The notes under the pieces: model-generated
Told to the model about the DNA's origin: nothing
The model's database searches: none
What the model saw: the letters and a program-made list of their open reading frames with translations, nothing else
Part shown: positions 8,538 to 17,521 of the stretch, one piece after another
Position numbering within the stretch: the first letter of the stretch is position 1
Layout: every line of letters begins with the position of its first letter
Program-made: the position numbers and the translations under genes
Origin: an uncultured Nocardioides sp.
GTDB taxonomy: Bacteria > Actinomycetota > Actinomycetes > Propionibacteriales > Nocardioidaceae
Direction of reading: 5' to 3'
Assembly: GCA_902805885.1 (NCBI GenBank)
Contig: CADCUM010000031.1
Span: forward strand, 1-46,554
DNA: 46,554 nt

Positions 8538-10144
8538 GCAACCCCTCGACCGAGCTGGCCCGCTCCGTCGTCGACGCGCTGCGGGGCGCGGACGTGCGCG
8601 AGGTCGTCCTGGCCCCGGGGTCGAGGAACGCTCCACTGTCGTTCGCGCTGCACGACGTCGCGACGGCCGGTGGGCTGCGGCTCCACACCCGGCTCGACGA
8701 GCGGACCGGCGGCTTCCTCGCCCTCGGCCTGGCGAAGACGTCGCGGCGTGCCGCCGCCGTCGTCTGCACCTCCGGCACCGCCGTCGCCCACCTGCTGCCG
8801 GCCGTGATGGAGGCGGCCCACGCCGGGGTGCCGCTGGTCGTGGTCACCGCCGACCGCCCGCAGCGCCTCCGCGCGACGGGGGCGAGCCAGACGACCGACC
8901 AGGTGGGGATCTTCGGCCCGTTCGCCCCGACCCTGGACGTCGCAGCCGATGCCGATCGGGACGACGTGCTGCGGTTCGTCCGGAGCCACGAGCACCAGCG
9001 TCCCGTGCACCTCAACGTGCAGCTCGACGTCCCGCTCCTCCCGGACGACAGGTGGGAGCCCGGGGAGCCCCCGCTCCGGGCCGTGCCGGCGACCGTCGAG
9101 CCGCGGCGGCCCCTCGTGCTGGACCCCGGCCCGCGCACGGTCGTCGTCGCCGGGGACGACGCCGGGCCCCCGGCGCGCGTGCTCGCCCAGGAGGCGGACT
9201 GGCCGCTGCTCGCCGAGCCGAGCTCGGGGTCGCGCACCGGGACGCACGCGATCCGGACCTACCGGCTGCTGCTCGCCGGCGAGCTCGGCCGGCGGGTCGA
9301 GCGCGTGGTGGTCTGGGGCCACCCGACGCTGTCGAGGCCGGTGACCGCGCTGCTCGCCCGTGACGACGTCGAGGTCGTCAGCGTGCGTCCCCGCGGCTTC
9401 TGGGCCGACCGCCCCTTCTCCGTGGACCGCGAGGTCGGCGCCGCCGACGGCGTCCGGGTGTCCGGCGCCGACGACCCCGCCTGGCTGGAGGAGTGGCGCG
9501 CCGCGGACCGCGACACCGGGCGCCGGCTCGACGCCCTGCTCGCCTCCGAGCCGGACCTGACGCCCCACGAGGTCGCCGGGGCGGTGAGCCGGGCCGTGCC
9601 GCCGGGCGGGCTGCTCCACGTCGGCGCGTCCAGCCCGATCCGCGACCTCGACCTCATGGTGGCGCCGTACGACGTGGGCGACCGCAGGCTCGTCGTGGCC
9701 AACCGCGGCCTGGCGGGGATCGACGGGACCGTCTCCTCCGCGATCGGCGCGGCCCTCGGCCGCCCGCACTCCACCCGTGCCCTCGCCCTGATGGGCGACG
9801 TGACGTTCCTCCACGACATGACCGGGCTGGTGCTCGGGACGGGCGCCCCCCGGCCGGACCTCACCGTCGTGGTGGTCAACGACGACGGAGGGTCGATCTT
9901 CGCGATGCTGGAGCAGGGCGCGCCCGAGCACGCCGACCGCTACGACGCGCTCTTCGGCACGCCCCACGGCGTCGACGTCGCCAGCCTCTGCGCGGCGACC
10001 CGCACCCCTCACCTGCGGGTGACCAGCCTGACGGAGCTCGAGCAGGCCCTCGCGTCCCCGAACGGGGGGGTCGAGGTGGTCGAGGCGGTCGTGCGGCGCG
10101 ACAACCGGCGCGACCTCGACGCGCGCATCCGCGCCCTGGTCTGA
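8534..10144 (+). CDS. menD: SEPHCHC synthase (MenD)
   Basis: ThDP-dependent enzyme, about 536 residues, condensing isochorismate with 2-oxoglutarate. The N-terminal Pyr domain has VVLAPGSRNAPLS, LDERTGGFLALGLAK (the Glu that activates ThDP) and TSGTAVAHLLPAVMEA. The C-terminal PP domain carries ANRGLAGIDGTVSSAIGAAL, MGDVTFLHDMTG and VVVVNDDGGSIFAMLEQ, the GDx-to-NDDGG Mg/ThDP motif. ATG 8534 overlaps the menC stop by 4 nt. It is the last gene of menECD and is followed by a strong hairpin shared with the convergent GH16 gene. Confidence 0.94.
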   Translation: MSNPSTELARSVVDALRGADVREVVLAPGSRNAPLSFALHDVATAGGLRLHTRLDERTGGFLALGLAKTSRRAAAVVCTSGTAVAHLLPAVMEAAHAGVPLVVVTADRPQRLRATGASQTTDQVGIFGPFAPTLDVAADADRDDVLRFVRSHEHQRPVHLNVQLDVPLLPDDRWEPGEPPLRAVPATVEPRRPLVLDPGPRTVVVAGDDAGPPARVLAQEADWPLLAEPSSGSRTGTHAIRTYRLLLAGELGRRVERVVVWGHPTLSRPVTALLARDDVEVVSVRPRGFWADRPFSVDREVGAADGVRVSGADDPAWLEEWRAADRDTGRRLDALLASEPDLTPHEVAGAVSRAVPPGGLLHVGASSPIRDLDLMVAPYDVGDRRLVVANRGLAGIDGTVSSAIGAALGRPHSTRALALMGDVTFLHDMTGLVLGTGAPRPDLTVVVVNDDGGSIFAMLEQGAPEHADRYDALFGTPHGVDVASLCAATRTPHLRVTSLTELEQALASPNGGVEVVEAVVRRDNRRDLDARIRALV

Positions 10145-10160
10145 CGGGGCCGGAACGCAC

Positions 10161-10192
10161 CGCGCCGCCACTCCGGGTGGAGTGACGGCGCG
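10161..10192. terminator. Bidirectional hairpin terminator between menD and the GH16 gene
   Basis: Inverted repeat with arms CGCGCCG-C-CACTCC and GGAGTG-A-CGGCGCG around a GGGT loop: 13 bp plus one internal mismatch. There is no U-tract, as is common for actinobacterial terminators. It sits between two convergent genes. Confidence 0.7.
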
Positions 10193-10224
10193 GGTGCTCA
10201 GCGTGGTGCGGGTTCAGCCGATGG

Positions 10225-11424
10225 TCACCTGGTCTCCCAGACGCGGAGCCAGTCGACGTACGAGTGCTGCGGGAGCTGCCGGTCCTTCATCAGCGACAGC
10301 TCGTAGTCGGAGGCCAGGATGCTGAGGATCGGCACCTGGAGCTCCTGGGAGATGCCGCCGCTGATGCGCCAGGTCTCCTTGCCGTCGATGCGGAAGACCA
10401 GCGTCCTGGGCGTCCACTGGACGGAGAAGACGTGGTAGCTCTTCGACCAGCCGTCGCGGCGGTTGGCGAGGAACGACTGGGGGCTCTTGATCCACGACCC
10501 GACCTTGACCGGCCGGCTGCCCTGGTAGCGGTGGATGAAGCTGGTGAGACCGCCCTGCAGGTGCTTGTCACCGAAGTACTCGACGACGTCGATCTCGTGA
10601 CCCTTGGACTGCGGGGTGTTGCCGTCGATGGGCTGCATCCAGAAGCTGGTGTGCTGGCCGCGCGCCGAGTGCATCTTCATGCGGGCCGCGACGACGCCGT
10701 ACTTGAACGCGGCGGGGTTGTTGCTGATGTGGCCCTGGAGGCGGTAGGAGAACCTGCCCTTCTTGCCGCTGCGAGCCGCGGTGCAGAGGTCCTTGCGCTT
10801 GGGGTCGTCGATGACGCTCAGCCGGACGGCGCCGCCGCCGACCTTGACGGCCCGGGGGTCGCCCTTGGCGCAGTTGCGCGAGCTCTCCGGCTCGTAGTCC
10901 TGGCCCCGGTGGAACCAGTCGGTGCTGAGCGAGGAGCCGCTGAACTCGTCGGTGTAGGTGGGGGTCAGCCACTTCTCGGTGCTGACCGACTTGCTGCTGA
11001 CGGCAGGGAGACCCTTGAAGGCCGCGGCCTGGACGCGGTAGTCGAGGCCCTGGCCCCCCTTCGACGCGGCGGCGGCGAACTGGGCGCGGCCCTTGGCGTC
11101 CTGCCGGACCGTGGACACCGACTTCCAGGACGAGCCCTTCTTGACCTGGAGCTTGACGGGACGACCCACCTTGACGGGCCTGATGGTGGCGGTGACGGCG
11201 GCCTTCGCGGAGTTCGGGCTGGCGACGCGCTTGCCCTGCTGGACGATCTGCGGCAGTGCCTCGATGCTCACCCGCTGCTTGGCAGCGAGGCGGACCGAGG
11301 TGGCCGGGGCCACGGTGCCGGTGTCGGAGGCGGAGCTGGCAGAGCCGGACTCCGACCAGGCGAGCAAGGACGCGGGCATCAGCAGCGCGAGGGCGCTGCC
11401 GGCGAGCACGCGGCGTGCAGACAT
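10225..11424 (-). CDS. Secreted glycoside hydrolase family 16 protein
   Basis: Exported beta-glucanase/galactanase-type enzyme, about 399 residues. A signal peptide (MSARRVLAGSALALLMPASLLA) is followed by a region of about 130 residues with a beta-sandwich look (RPVKLQVKKGSSWKSVSTV). From about residue 150 a concanavalin-like jelly roll starts at LTPTYTDEFSGSSLSTDW. The GH16 catalytic signature is HEIDVVEYFG near residue 275 (E-x-D-x-x-E, nucleophile and acid/base both kept). The C-terminal DWLRVWETR is the typical last strand of the family. ATG 11424 has GAGAGTGG upstream. The polysaccharide substrate cannot be read from sequence. Divergent from the MBL-fold gene and convergent with menD. 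Confidence 0.9.
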   Translation of the reverse strand: MSARRVLAGSALALLMPASLLAWSESGSASSASDTGTVAPATSVRLAAKQRVSIEALPQIVQQGKRVASPNSAKAAVTATIRPVKVGRPVKLQVKKGSSWKSVSTVRQDAKGRAQFAAAASKGGQGLDYRVQAAAFKGLPAVSSKSVSTEKWLTPTYTDEFSGSSLSTDWFHRGQDYEPESSRNCAKGDPRAVKVGGGAVRLSVIDDPKRKDLCTAARSGKKGRFSYRLQGHISNNPAAFKYGVVAARMKMHSARGQHTSFWMQPIDGNTPQSKGHEIDVVEYFGDKHLQGGLTSFIHRYQGSRPVKVGSWIKSPQSFLANRRDGWSKSYHVFSVQWTPRTLVFRIDGKETWRISGGISQELQVPILSILASDYELSLMKDRQLPQHSYVDWLRVWETR

Positions 11425-11546
11425 GGGAATACCACTCTCTTCGTGTCGGGTGCAGTGTGTGCGGACCCCCGAGCCGTTCGACCCGTCGAGGTCCTGCCAC
11501 CATACGTCCCACTGGTTACTCGCCCGACGCGAACGGCGGTATTGGT

Positions 11547-12188
11547 GTGGACGTCACGAAGTTCGGACACGCGTGCGTGCGCATCCAGCACGCGGGGGTG
11601 ACGCTCCTGGTCGACCCCGGCGTGTTCACCGGCCGCGAGGCGCTCGCGGGTGCCGACGCGGTGCTCATCACCCACGAGCACCCCGACCACGTCTCCGTCG
11701 ACCACCTGCGTGCCCTGGACTGCCCGGTCCTCACCATCGCCGACGTGGCTGCACGGCTCGCCGAGGAGGCGCCGGACGTCGCCGAGCGCGTGCGGGTGGT
11801 GTCCCCGGGGGAGCGGGTCGACGCCGGCCTCGCGGTGACCGCCGTGGGCGAGCTGCACGCGGTGATCCACCCCGATCTGCCCCGGCTGCACAACTGCGGC
11901 TACCTCGTGGAGGCCGGCGGTGAGCGGGTGTTCCACCCGGGTGACGCGCTCACGGGCCCCGGGGTCGCCGTCGACGTGCTGTGCGTGCCGGTGAGCGCTC
12001 CCTGGCTCAAGGCGTCCGAGGCCATCGACTTCGCGCGCGACGTCGGGGCACCGGTCAACCTCGCGGTCCACGACCGCGTCTACTCCGAGGCCGGCCTCGG
12101 CTTCCTCGACGGCCACATGCAGCGGTTCCTCCCGGCCAACGGCCAGCGCTACGTGCGCGTCGCGGACGGCGACCGGCTGGACCGCTGA
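11547..12188 (+). CDS. MBL-fold metal-dependent hydrolase (UlaG/UPF0173-like)
   Basis: About 213 residues. It opens VDVTKFGHACVRIQHAGVTLLVDPGVF, then has the zinc motif THEHPDHVS (HxHxDH), a later His in LHNCGYLVE and VFHPGDALT (Asp ligand), and a C-terminal AVHDRVYS. This is the layout of small stand-alone metallo-beta-lactamase hydrolases related to UlaG. The substrate is unknown. GTG 11547 is chosen because the conserved domain begins at once; no convincing RBS or TANNNT box at 6 nt is visible, so the start is less certain than the function class. It converges on menF with an 18-nt gap. Confidence 0.82.
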   Translation: MDVTKFGHACVRIQHAGVTLLVDPGVFTGREALAGADAVLITHEHPDHVSVDHLRALDCPVLTIADVAARLAEEAPDVAERVRVVSPGERVDAGLAVTAVGELHAVIHPDLPRLHNCGYLVEAGGERVFHPGDALTGPGVAVDVLCVPVSAPWLKASEAIDFARDVGAPVNLAVHDRVYSEAGLGFLDGHMQRFLPANGQRYVRVADGDRLDR

Positions 12189-12206
12189 GCCCGGCGCTCT
12201 GACGCC

Positions 12207-13463
12207 TCAGCCGGCCGAGAGGGCGTCGCGCACCGGGACGAACTTGGCCTGCGACTCGGCGAGCTCGGCCTCGGGGTCGGAGTCGCCCACGATCCCGCAC
12301 CCGGCCATCAGCCGGACACCGTCGTCGGTGACCAGGGCGGAGCGCAGCGCGATGCCCCACTCGCCGTCGCCGGCCGCGTCGATCCAGCCCACCGGCCCGG
12401 CGTACCGATCGCGCGGCATGCCCTCGAGGCGCTCGATCAGCCCGACGGCGTCCGCGGTCGGGGTGCCGCCGACGGCGGCGGAGGGGTGCAGCGCCTCCGC
12501 GAGCTGGAGCACCGACGCCTCGTCGTGGACGACGCCGTTGACGTCGGTGGCGAGGTGCATGACGTTCGGGAGGTGCAGCACGAACGGCGCCTCCGGGACG
12601 CTCATCGACGAGCAGTGCGGCTCCAGGGCGTCGGCGACCGAGCGGACGGCGTACTCGTGCTCCTCGAGGTCCTTCGACGAGCGCGCCAGCGTGGCGGCGA
12701 GGGCCAGGTCCCGCTCGTCGTCGCCCGTACGGCGGATCGTCCCGGCGAGGACGCGCGAGGTCACCAGGCCGCGCTCGCGCCGCACGAGCATCTCCGGGGT
12801 CGCGCCGAAGATGCCCTCGACGTGGAAGGTCCAGCACATCTCGTAGTCGCGGGCCAGGCGCGACAGCGGCCAGCGGACGTCGATCGGCTCGTGGGTGGTG
12901 GCGAGGAGGTCGCGGGCCAGGACGACCTTCTCGAGCTCCCCGCCGTTGATGCGGGCGACCGCCTCGGCGACGACCGACATCCACTCCTCGCCGTTGCGAG
13001 CACCGTCGGCGAAGGCGAGGCCCCGCGGCGGGGCCGGGGCCGGGGCGGGCCGCAGCGGGGGCTCGGGGACGGCGGACCGCTCGCCCACGGTCGTCAGCCA
13101 CGTCCGGCCGCCGCGACGGCCGATGACGACCTCGGGCACGACCAGGGTGGAGGTCCCGGGCTCGTCGGCGAACGCGAAGGAGCCGAACGCGAGCAGGCCC
13201 GTGCCGGGCTCGCCCACCGGGTTGTCGACCTCCGCGCGCGCGACCGTCTCGGACCACCACTTGTCGGCGTCGCTGAACCGTGTCGGGCCCTCGGTCCGCA
13301 CCTGGGCGGCGACTCCCCAGCCGACGAGACCCTCGCCCCGCCGCAACCACGTCACGGGCTCGTCGGCAGGGACCAGGTCGAGCAGTGACTCGACGTCGAG
13401 CTCGATGGTCCGGGTCCGCACGACCAAGGGGTCGAGCGGTCCGGGCGACGCGGCGTTCCTCAC
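12207..13463 (-). CDS. menF: Isochorismate synthase (MenF)
   Basis: Chorismate-binding MST-family enzyme, about 418 residues, converting chorismate to isochorismate, the first committed menaquinone step. Visible motifs run in order: GELEKVVLARDL (catalytic Lys), EGIFGATPEMLVRR, SRVLAGTIRR, SSKDLEEHEYAV, LHPSAAVGGTPT, YAGPVGWIDAAGDGEWGIALRSA and AGCGIVGDSDPEAELAE (Mg ligands). Because no amide transfer partner is nearby and menECD/menG flank it, isochorismate synthase is preferred over anthranilate or aminodeoxychorismate synthase. GTG 13463 is set by TAGGCT 6 nt upstream. Confidence 0.92.
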   Translation of the reverse strand: MRNAASPGPLDPLVVRTRTIELDVESLLDLVPADEPVTWLRRGEGLVGWGVAAQVRTEGPTRFSDADKWWSETVARAEVDNPVGEPGTGLLAFGSFAFADEPGTSTLVVPEVVIGRRGGRTWLTTVGERSAVPEPPLRPAPAPAPPRGLAFADGARNGEEWMSVVAEAVARINGGELEKVVLARDLLATTHEPIDVRWPLSRLARDYEMCWTFHVEGIFGATPEMLVRRERGLVTSRVLAGTIRRTGDDERDLALAATLARSSKDLEEHEYAVRSVADALEPHCSSMSVPEAPFVLHLPNVMHLATDVNGVVHDEASVLQLAEALHPSAAVGGTPTADAVGLIERLEGMPRDRYAGPVGWIDAAGDGEWGIALRSALVTDDGVRLMAGCGIVGDSDPEAELAESQAKFVPVRDALSAG

Positions 13464-13469
13464 GCGGGG

Positions 13470-13475
13470 AGCCTA
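13470..13475 (-). promoter_or_regulatory. -10 box TAGGCT for leaderless menF
   Basis: On the minus strand, TANNNT ends exactly 6 nt before GTG 13463. Confidence 0.65.
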
Positions 13476-13541
13476 CGCCGGGCGACGTCGCGGATCGGGG
13501 GCAGATGGTTGAAACGGCGAACAGAAGGCCACCGGCTCGCT

Positions 13542-13547
13542 TACGTT
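13542..13547 (+). promoter_or_regulatory. -10 box TACGTT for the ANL-like gene
   Basis: TANNNT element with 6 nt to GTG 13554. It decides the start: the longer frame from ATG 13509 would run through the promoter. Confidence 0.65.
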
Positions 13548-13553
13548 TCCGCC

Positions 13554-14735
13554 GTGCTCGATGCAAGCGACTCCCCGCTCTCACGGCTGCAGCACCACGC
13601 CGAGGTCCGCGGCTCCGAGGTGGCCCTGCTGGAGCAGCAGGGTGCGTCCTGGCTGTCGCTCACCTGGTCGGAGCTGCACCGCCGCGTCCTCGACGGCGCC
13701 GCCGGGATGATGCAGTCCGGCGTCGGGGTCGGCCAGGTCGTGGTGATCCTGGTGCCGGCGGGGGTCCGGCTGGTCGAGCTCGAGCTCGCGACCCGCGCCG
13801 CCGGTGCGGTCCCGCTGATGCTGCCGGAGGGTCTGGAGCCCCGCAAGGTCGGCACCCTGCTCGCCGGGATGGACGTGCGGCTGGTCGTGGCCGACCGCCA
13901 GCAGCGGCTCGCGCAGCTGCGCCACGTGCGGCTGGCCGAGGCCGAGCTCTTCGAGTGCGACGACGAGTCGTGGGGACGGCTGCGGGCGTTCGGAGCGCAG
14001 CACCGGACCCGCACCCCAGGCCTCGTCGCCCGTGCCGAGGCGTCCCGCGCGCCCGCACTCACCCGGACCGTGCTCGCGCTGCCCCGCGACAAGAACGACC
14101 CCTGGCTCTTCTGGCCGGACGCGACAGGAACGACCGGGGAGCTGGTCGCGGACGACGTCGTGCTCGTGGTCGGCGCGCCGAGCGACAGGTTCACGACCGT
14201 CGTCCGCGACGCCCACCAGCGTGCGGGATGCACGCTGGCGTGGGTGGAGGCACCGGAACGTCTCGGTGCCGGCCTGCAGCACGTCCGGCCCACCCACGTC
14301 CTGCTGGACCAGGCCTGCGCGCGCGTGCTGGACGACGTCCTGGTCAACGCGTGCCTCGACGACCTGCCGTGGCACGCGGCGCCCCAGGACGTCCTGGACG
14401 CCGCGTCCGCGGTCGCCGCCGGGGCCAGGGTCGGGTCGAAGGGTCGCAGGCTCGCGGCCGAGCTGACCCGGCTCGCGCCGTGGTGGGGGGACCGGATGCG
14501 CGTGCTCGTGGTCGACGGCCGGGTCGGCCGCACGGTCACCGGGCTGGCTGCCGGACTGGGGTTCGAGGTGGGACGGATGTCGCACGTGCCGGCGTCGCGC
14601 CTCGACCTCGCGGTCCGCCGCCCGCCTGCCAGGCCACAGCCCGCCCCTCGGTCCGTCGCACAGCCTCAGCCCGACCCCGCGGACTCGCTCCCGCGCCGTG
14701 CGCGGTCCGGGCTGGACGCGGCGTTCTCCCTGTAG
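13554..14735 (+). CDS. Degenerate acyl-CoA synthetase-like (ANL fold) protein, probably non-catalytic
   Basis: About 393 residues. The N-terminal 110 residues read like the start of a long-chain acyl-CoA ligase: SPLSRLQHHAEVRGSEVALLEQQG, LTWSELHRRVLDGAAGMMQSGVGVG and ATRAAGAVPLMLPE. Where the P-loop SGTTGxPK belongs (about residue 188) it has FWPDATGTTGELV: the Gly-Thr-Thr-Gly survives but Pro-Lys is gone. A later RMRVLVVDGRVGRTVTGLAAGLGFEVGR fits the usual SGGAPL / GYGLTE region without its motifs, and the frame ends before any C-terminal lid domain. The tail is Pro/Arg-rich. I infer an ANL pseudoenzyme, or a very diverged enzyme, of unknown role. It sits divergent from menF and just before menG, with its own leaderless promoter. 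Confidence 0.65.
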   Translation: MLDASDSPLSRLQHHAEVRGSEVALLEQQGASWLSLTWSELHRRVLDGAAGMMQSGVGVGQVVVILVPAGVRLVELELATRAAGAVPLMLPEGLEPRKVGTLLAGMDVRLVVADRQQRLAQLRHVRLAEAELFECDDESWGRLRAFGAQHRTRTPGLVARAEASRAPALTRTVLALPRDKNDPWLFWPDATGTTGELVADDVVLVVGAPSDRFTTVVRDAHQRAGCTLAWVEAPERLGAGLQHVRPTHVLLDQACARVLDDVLVNACLDDLPWHAAPQDVLDAASAVAAGARVGSKGRRLAAELTRLAPWWGDRMRVLVVDGRVGRTVTGLAAGLGFEVGRMSHVPASRLDLAVRRPPARPQPAPRSVAQPQPDPADSLPRRARSGLDAAFSL

Positions 14736-14746
14736 GGGTGCCCGGG

Positions 14747-14777
14747 TTGTCCTGACCCCCCGCGCTCGGCCTACGCT
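14747..14777 (+). promoter_or_regulatory. Promoter for menG: -35 TTGTCC, -10 TACGCT
   Basis: TACGCT at 14772-14777 lies 6 nt before GTG 14784. TTGTCC at 14747-14752 is a plausible -35 with a slightly long 19-nt spacer. Confidence 0.55.
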
Positions 14778-14783
14778 CGCGGC

Positions 14784-15473
14784 GTGGCCCGTGCAGACCT
14801 GGACAAGCAGCCGGCCGACGTCCGTCGCATGTTCGACACCGTTGCCCGGCGCTACGACCTGACCAACGACCTGATGACCGCCGGGATCCAGCGGACCTGG
14901 CGACGTTCGATGGTCCGGGCGGTCGACCCGCAGCGCGGCGAGCTGGTGCTCGACCTCGCGGCGGGGACCGGCTGCTCCAGCGAGCCGTTCGCCGCCCACG
15001 GTGCCCGCGCGGTGGCCTGCGACTTCTCCGTCGGCATGCTGCAGCAGGGGCGGAAGGACCGCCCGGACGTGCCGTTCGTCGCCGGCGACGGGACCCGCCT
15101 GCCGTTCCTCGACGACACCTTCGACGCGGTGACGATCTCCTACGGCCTGCGCAACTTCGTCGACCCGTCGGCCGGGCTGCGCGAGATGCGGCGGGTGACG
15201 CGCCCGGGAGGGCGGCTGGTCGTCTGCGAGTTCAGCAGGCCGACCAACCCGCTGGTGCGCACGGCGTACCTCGACGGCTTCATGCGCGGACTGCCGCGGA
15301 TCGCGGCCGTCACGGCGAGCGCGGCCGATGCCTACGGCTACCTCGCCGAGTCCATCCGGGCGTGGCCGGACCAGGAGGGGCTGGCGCGTCTGATGAGCCA
15401 GGCGGGGTGGCAGGAGCCGCAGTGGCGCAACCTCACCGGCGGCGTCGTCGCGCTGCACCGCGCGACCGCCTGA
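14784..15473 (+). CDS. menG: Demethylmenaquinone methyltransferase (MenG/UbiE)
   Basis: SAM-dependent class I methyltransferase, about 229 residues, doing the last step of menaquinone synthesis. It has the UbiE hallmarks: [22 protein letters not shown] at the N terminus, the SAM motif [12 protein letters not shown] near residue 55, DFSVGML, and the family motif [23 protein letters not shown] followed by [17 protein letters not shown]. Its GTG start is set by TACGCT 6 nt upstream. It is monocistronic by spacing; the nuo promoter follows about 100 nt on. Confidence 0.93.
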   Translation: MARADLDKQPADVRRMFDTVARRYDLTNDLMTAGIQRTWRRSMVRAVDPQRGELVLDLAAGTGCSSEPFAAHGARAVACDFSVGMLQQGRKDRPDVPFVAGDGTRLPFLDDTFDAVTISYGLRNFVDPSAGLREMRRVTRPGGRLVVCEFSRPTNPLVRTAYLDGFMRGLPRIAAVTASAADAYGYLAESIRAWPDQEGLARLMSQAGWQEPQWRNLTGGVVALHRATA

Positions 15474-15502
15474 CCGAGGGCACCGCCGCCGAGGAATTAG
15501 GG

Positions 15503-15553
15503 CACGGCCCGCTTGCGGAAATCTGCAGGTCAGGGCGGGTCCGAGGGGCCGTG
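15503..15553 (+). terminator. Possible hairpin after menG
   Basis: CACGGCCC (15503-15510) can pair with GGGCCGTG (15546-15553) over a 35-nt loop holding a small CCGC-TT-GCGG hairpin. No U-tract. It lies between menG and the nuo promoter. Confidence 0.35.
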
Positions 15554-15572
15554 GTCGCCGTACGACCCCGAC

Positions 15573-15601
15573 GTGACGCAGGACGGAACGCGACCTAGAC
15601 T
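15573..15601 (+). promoter_or_regulatory. nuo operon promoter: -35 GTGACG, -10 TAGACT
   Basis: GTGACG at 15573-15578 and TAGACT at 15596-15601 are separated by an ideal 17 nt. The expected transcription start near 15608 gives a leader of about 80 nt before nuoA. Confidence 0.65.
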
Positions 15602-15615
15602 GTGGGCTGCGCCAC

Positions 15616-15633
15616 TCGTGAAGCCATTCACAA
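15616..15633. promoter_or_regulatory. Candidate Rex operator in the nuoA leader
   Basis: TCGTGAAGCCATTCACAA is an inverted repeat GTGAA-N4-TTCAC differing at one base from the remembered Rex consensus TTGTGAA-N4-TTCACAA. It lies about 8-25 nt after the predicted transcription start. Rex is the NADH-sensing repressor of actinobacteria and is known to control the nuo operon in Streptomyces coelicolor. Repression should lift when NADH/NAD+ is high (established for the family; inferred here). Confidence 0.75.
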
Positions 15634-15688
15634 GGTCACATGCCGACCGCTTCGCAGGCCGGGTGGCGCCGATGCAGGAAGGGATGCG

Positions 15689-16048
15689 ATGGAGCTCTAC
15701 ACGCCGGTCCTGGCGCTGGTCCTCCTGGCAACGGGTTTCGCGGTCTTCTCCGTGATCATGAGCGCCCTGGTCGGGCCCAAGCGCTACAACCGCGCCAAGC
15801 TCGACTCCTACGAGTGCGGCATCGAGCCGACCCCGCAGCCCGTCGGCGGCGGTCGGGTCCCGGTGAAGTACTTCATCACCGCGATGCTCTTCATCGTGTT
15901 CGACATCGAGATCATCTTCCTCTACCCCTGGGCCGTCCACTTCGATGCGATGCGGTGGTTCGGGCTGATCGAGATGGTGCTCTTCATCGCCACGGTCTTC
16001 GTGGCCTATGCGTACGTCTGGCGTCGCGGCGGACTGGATTGGGACTGA
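15689..16048 (+). CDS. nuoA: NADH-quinone oxidoreductase subunit A (NuoA)
   Basis: Small membrane subunit of complex I, about 119 residues with three helices. Family marks are YNRAKLDSYECGIEP in the first loop, VKYFITAMLFIVFDIEIIFLYPWA, and a C-terminal helix ending YVWRRGGLDWD. ATG 15689 is preferred over an in-frame upstream GTG at 15602: AGGAAGGG lies 5 nt before it, the hydrophobic segment starts immediately, and the upstream GTG abuts the -10 box, so it would precede the transcription start. First gene of the 14-gene nuo operon. Confidence 0.95.
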   Translation: MELYTPVLALVLLATGFAVFSVIMSALVGPKRYNRAKLDSYECGIEPTPQPVGGGRVPVKYFITAMLFIVFDIEIIFLYPWAVHFDAMRWFGLIEMVLFIATVFVAYAYVWRRGGLDWD

Positions 16049-16054
16049 TCAGCC

Positions 16055-16605
<551 letters not shown>

Positions 16606-16609
<4 letters not shown>

Positions 16610-17520
16610 GCCCCAGCAGCAGGCGCGGCAGGTTCGAGGGTGACGACGCGTCCGGCCCCGAGGCAGGCGTCGACGCCGTCGAGCGCGACAGCGACGAGCA
16701 CGTCGCGAAGGACGTCGGCAAGGACGTCAAGGAGGACAAGGACACCGAGCAGGACCCGGTCGAGAAGACCCTCGAGGACGCCAAGGACGCGACGGGGACC
16801 GGCGACGTCGTCGAGCAGCCGGCCACCGACCAGGACCCGGGCAACGTGCCGGAGCCCCTCGGCGCCGTCCGAGCGGTCGGCGAGCGGCGCGGGATGTTCG
16901 GCGTCAGCGGCACCGGCGACACCTCGGGCTACGGCGGCCTCGTGGCGCCGAAGGCCCTGCCCGGCTTCACCGCCCGTCCGTACGGCAGCTGGTTCGACGA
17001 GGTCGCTGACGCGCTCGAGCGACGCCTGGGCGCGACCGACCTGGCCGCCGCGCTGGAGGGCGTCACCGTCCACCGGGGCGAGATCACGTTCCACGTCCGG
17101 CGCGAGGACCTGGCGTTCGTGGCCCAGATGCTGCGCGACGACGAGGACCTGCGGTTCGAGTTCTGCGCCGGCGTCAGCGGGGTCCACTACCCCGAGGACC
17201 GCGGCCGCGAGCTGCACGCCGTCTACCACCTGCTCTCGATGACCTACAACCGGCGGATCCGGGTCGAGGTCACCGCGCCGGACGCGGACCCGCGCATCCC
17301 CAGCACGGTGAGCATCTACCCCACCAACGACTGGCACGAGCGCGAGACCTGGGACATGTTCGGGATCGTCTTCGAGGGCCACCCCGCCATGACCCGCATC
17401 CTGATGCCCGACGACTGGCCGGGCCACCCGCAGCGCAAGGAGTACCCCTTGGGCGGCATCCCGGTCGAGTACAAGGGCGGCAGCGTGCCTCCGCCGGACC
17501 AGCGCAGGAGCTACAGCTGA
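16606..17520 (+). CDS. nuoC: NADH-quinone oxidoreductase subunit C (NuoC) with acidic N-terminal extension
   Basis: 30-kDa-type peripheral subunit, about 304 residues. The conserved core starts near residue 85 ([19 protein letters not shown]) and includes [22 protein letters not shown], the signature [23 protein letters not shown] and [18 protein letters not shown]. The first 85 residues are a highly charged Asp/Glu/Lys stretch (for example [20 protein letters not shown]), probably disordered and not needed for the fold. ATG overlaps nuoB by 4 nt; nuoD follows after 1 nt. Confidence 0.94.
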
Positions 17521-17521
17521 C

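Noticed and set aside
12486..13388. 300-codon plus-strand frame opposite menF
   Set aside because: Arg/Gly/Ala-rich shadow of a high-GC gene on the other strand. No domain, no promoter, and menF is unambiguous.
15602..15688. In-frame GTG upstream of nuoA giving a 29-residue Cys-containing extension
   Set aside because: The GTG directly follows the -10 box, so it precedes the expected transcription start. It also spans the Rex-like site, and ATG 15689 has a good SD.
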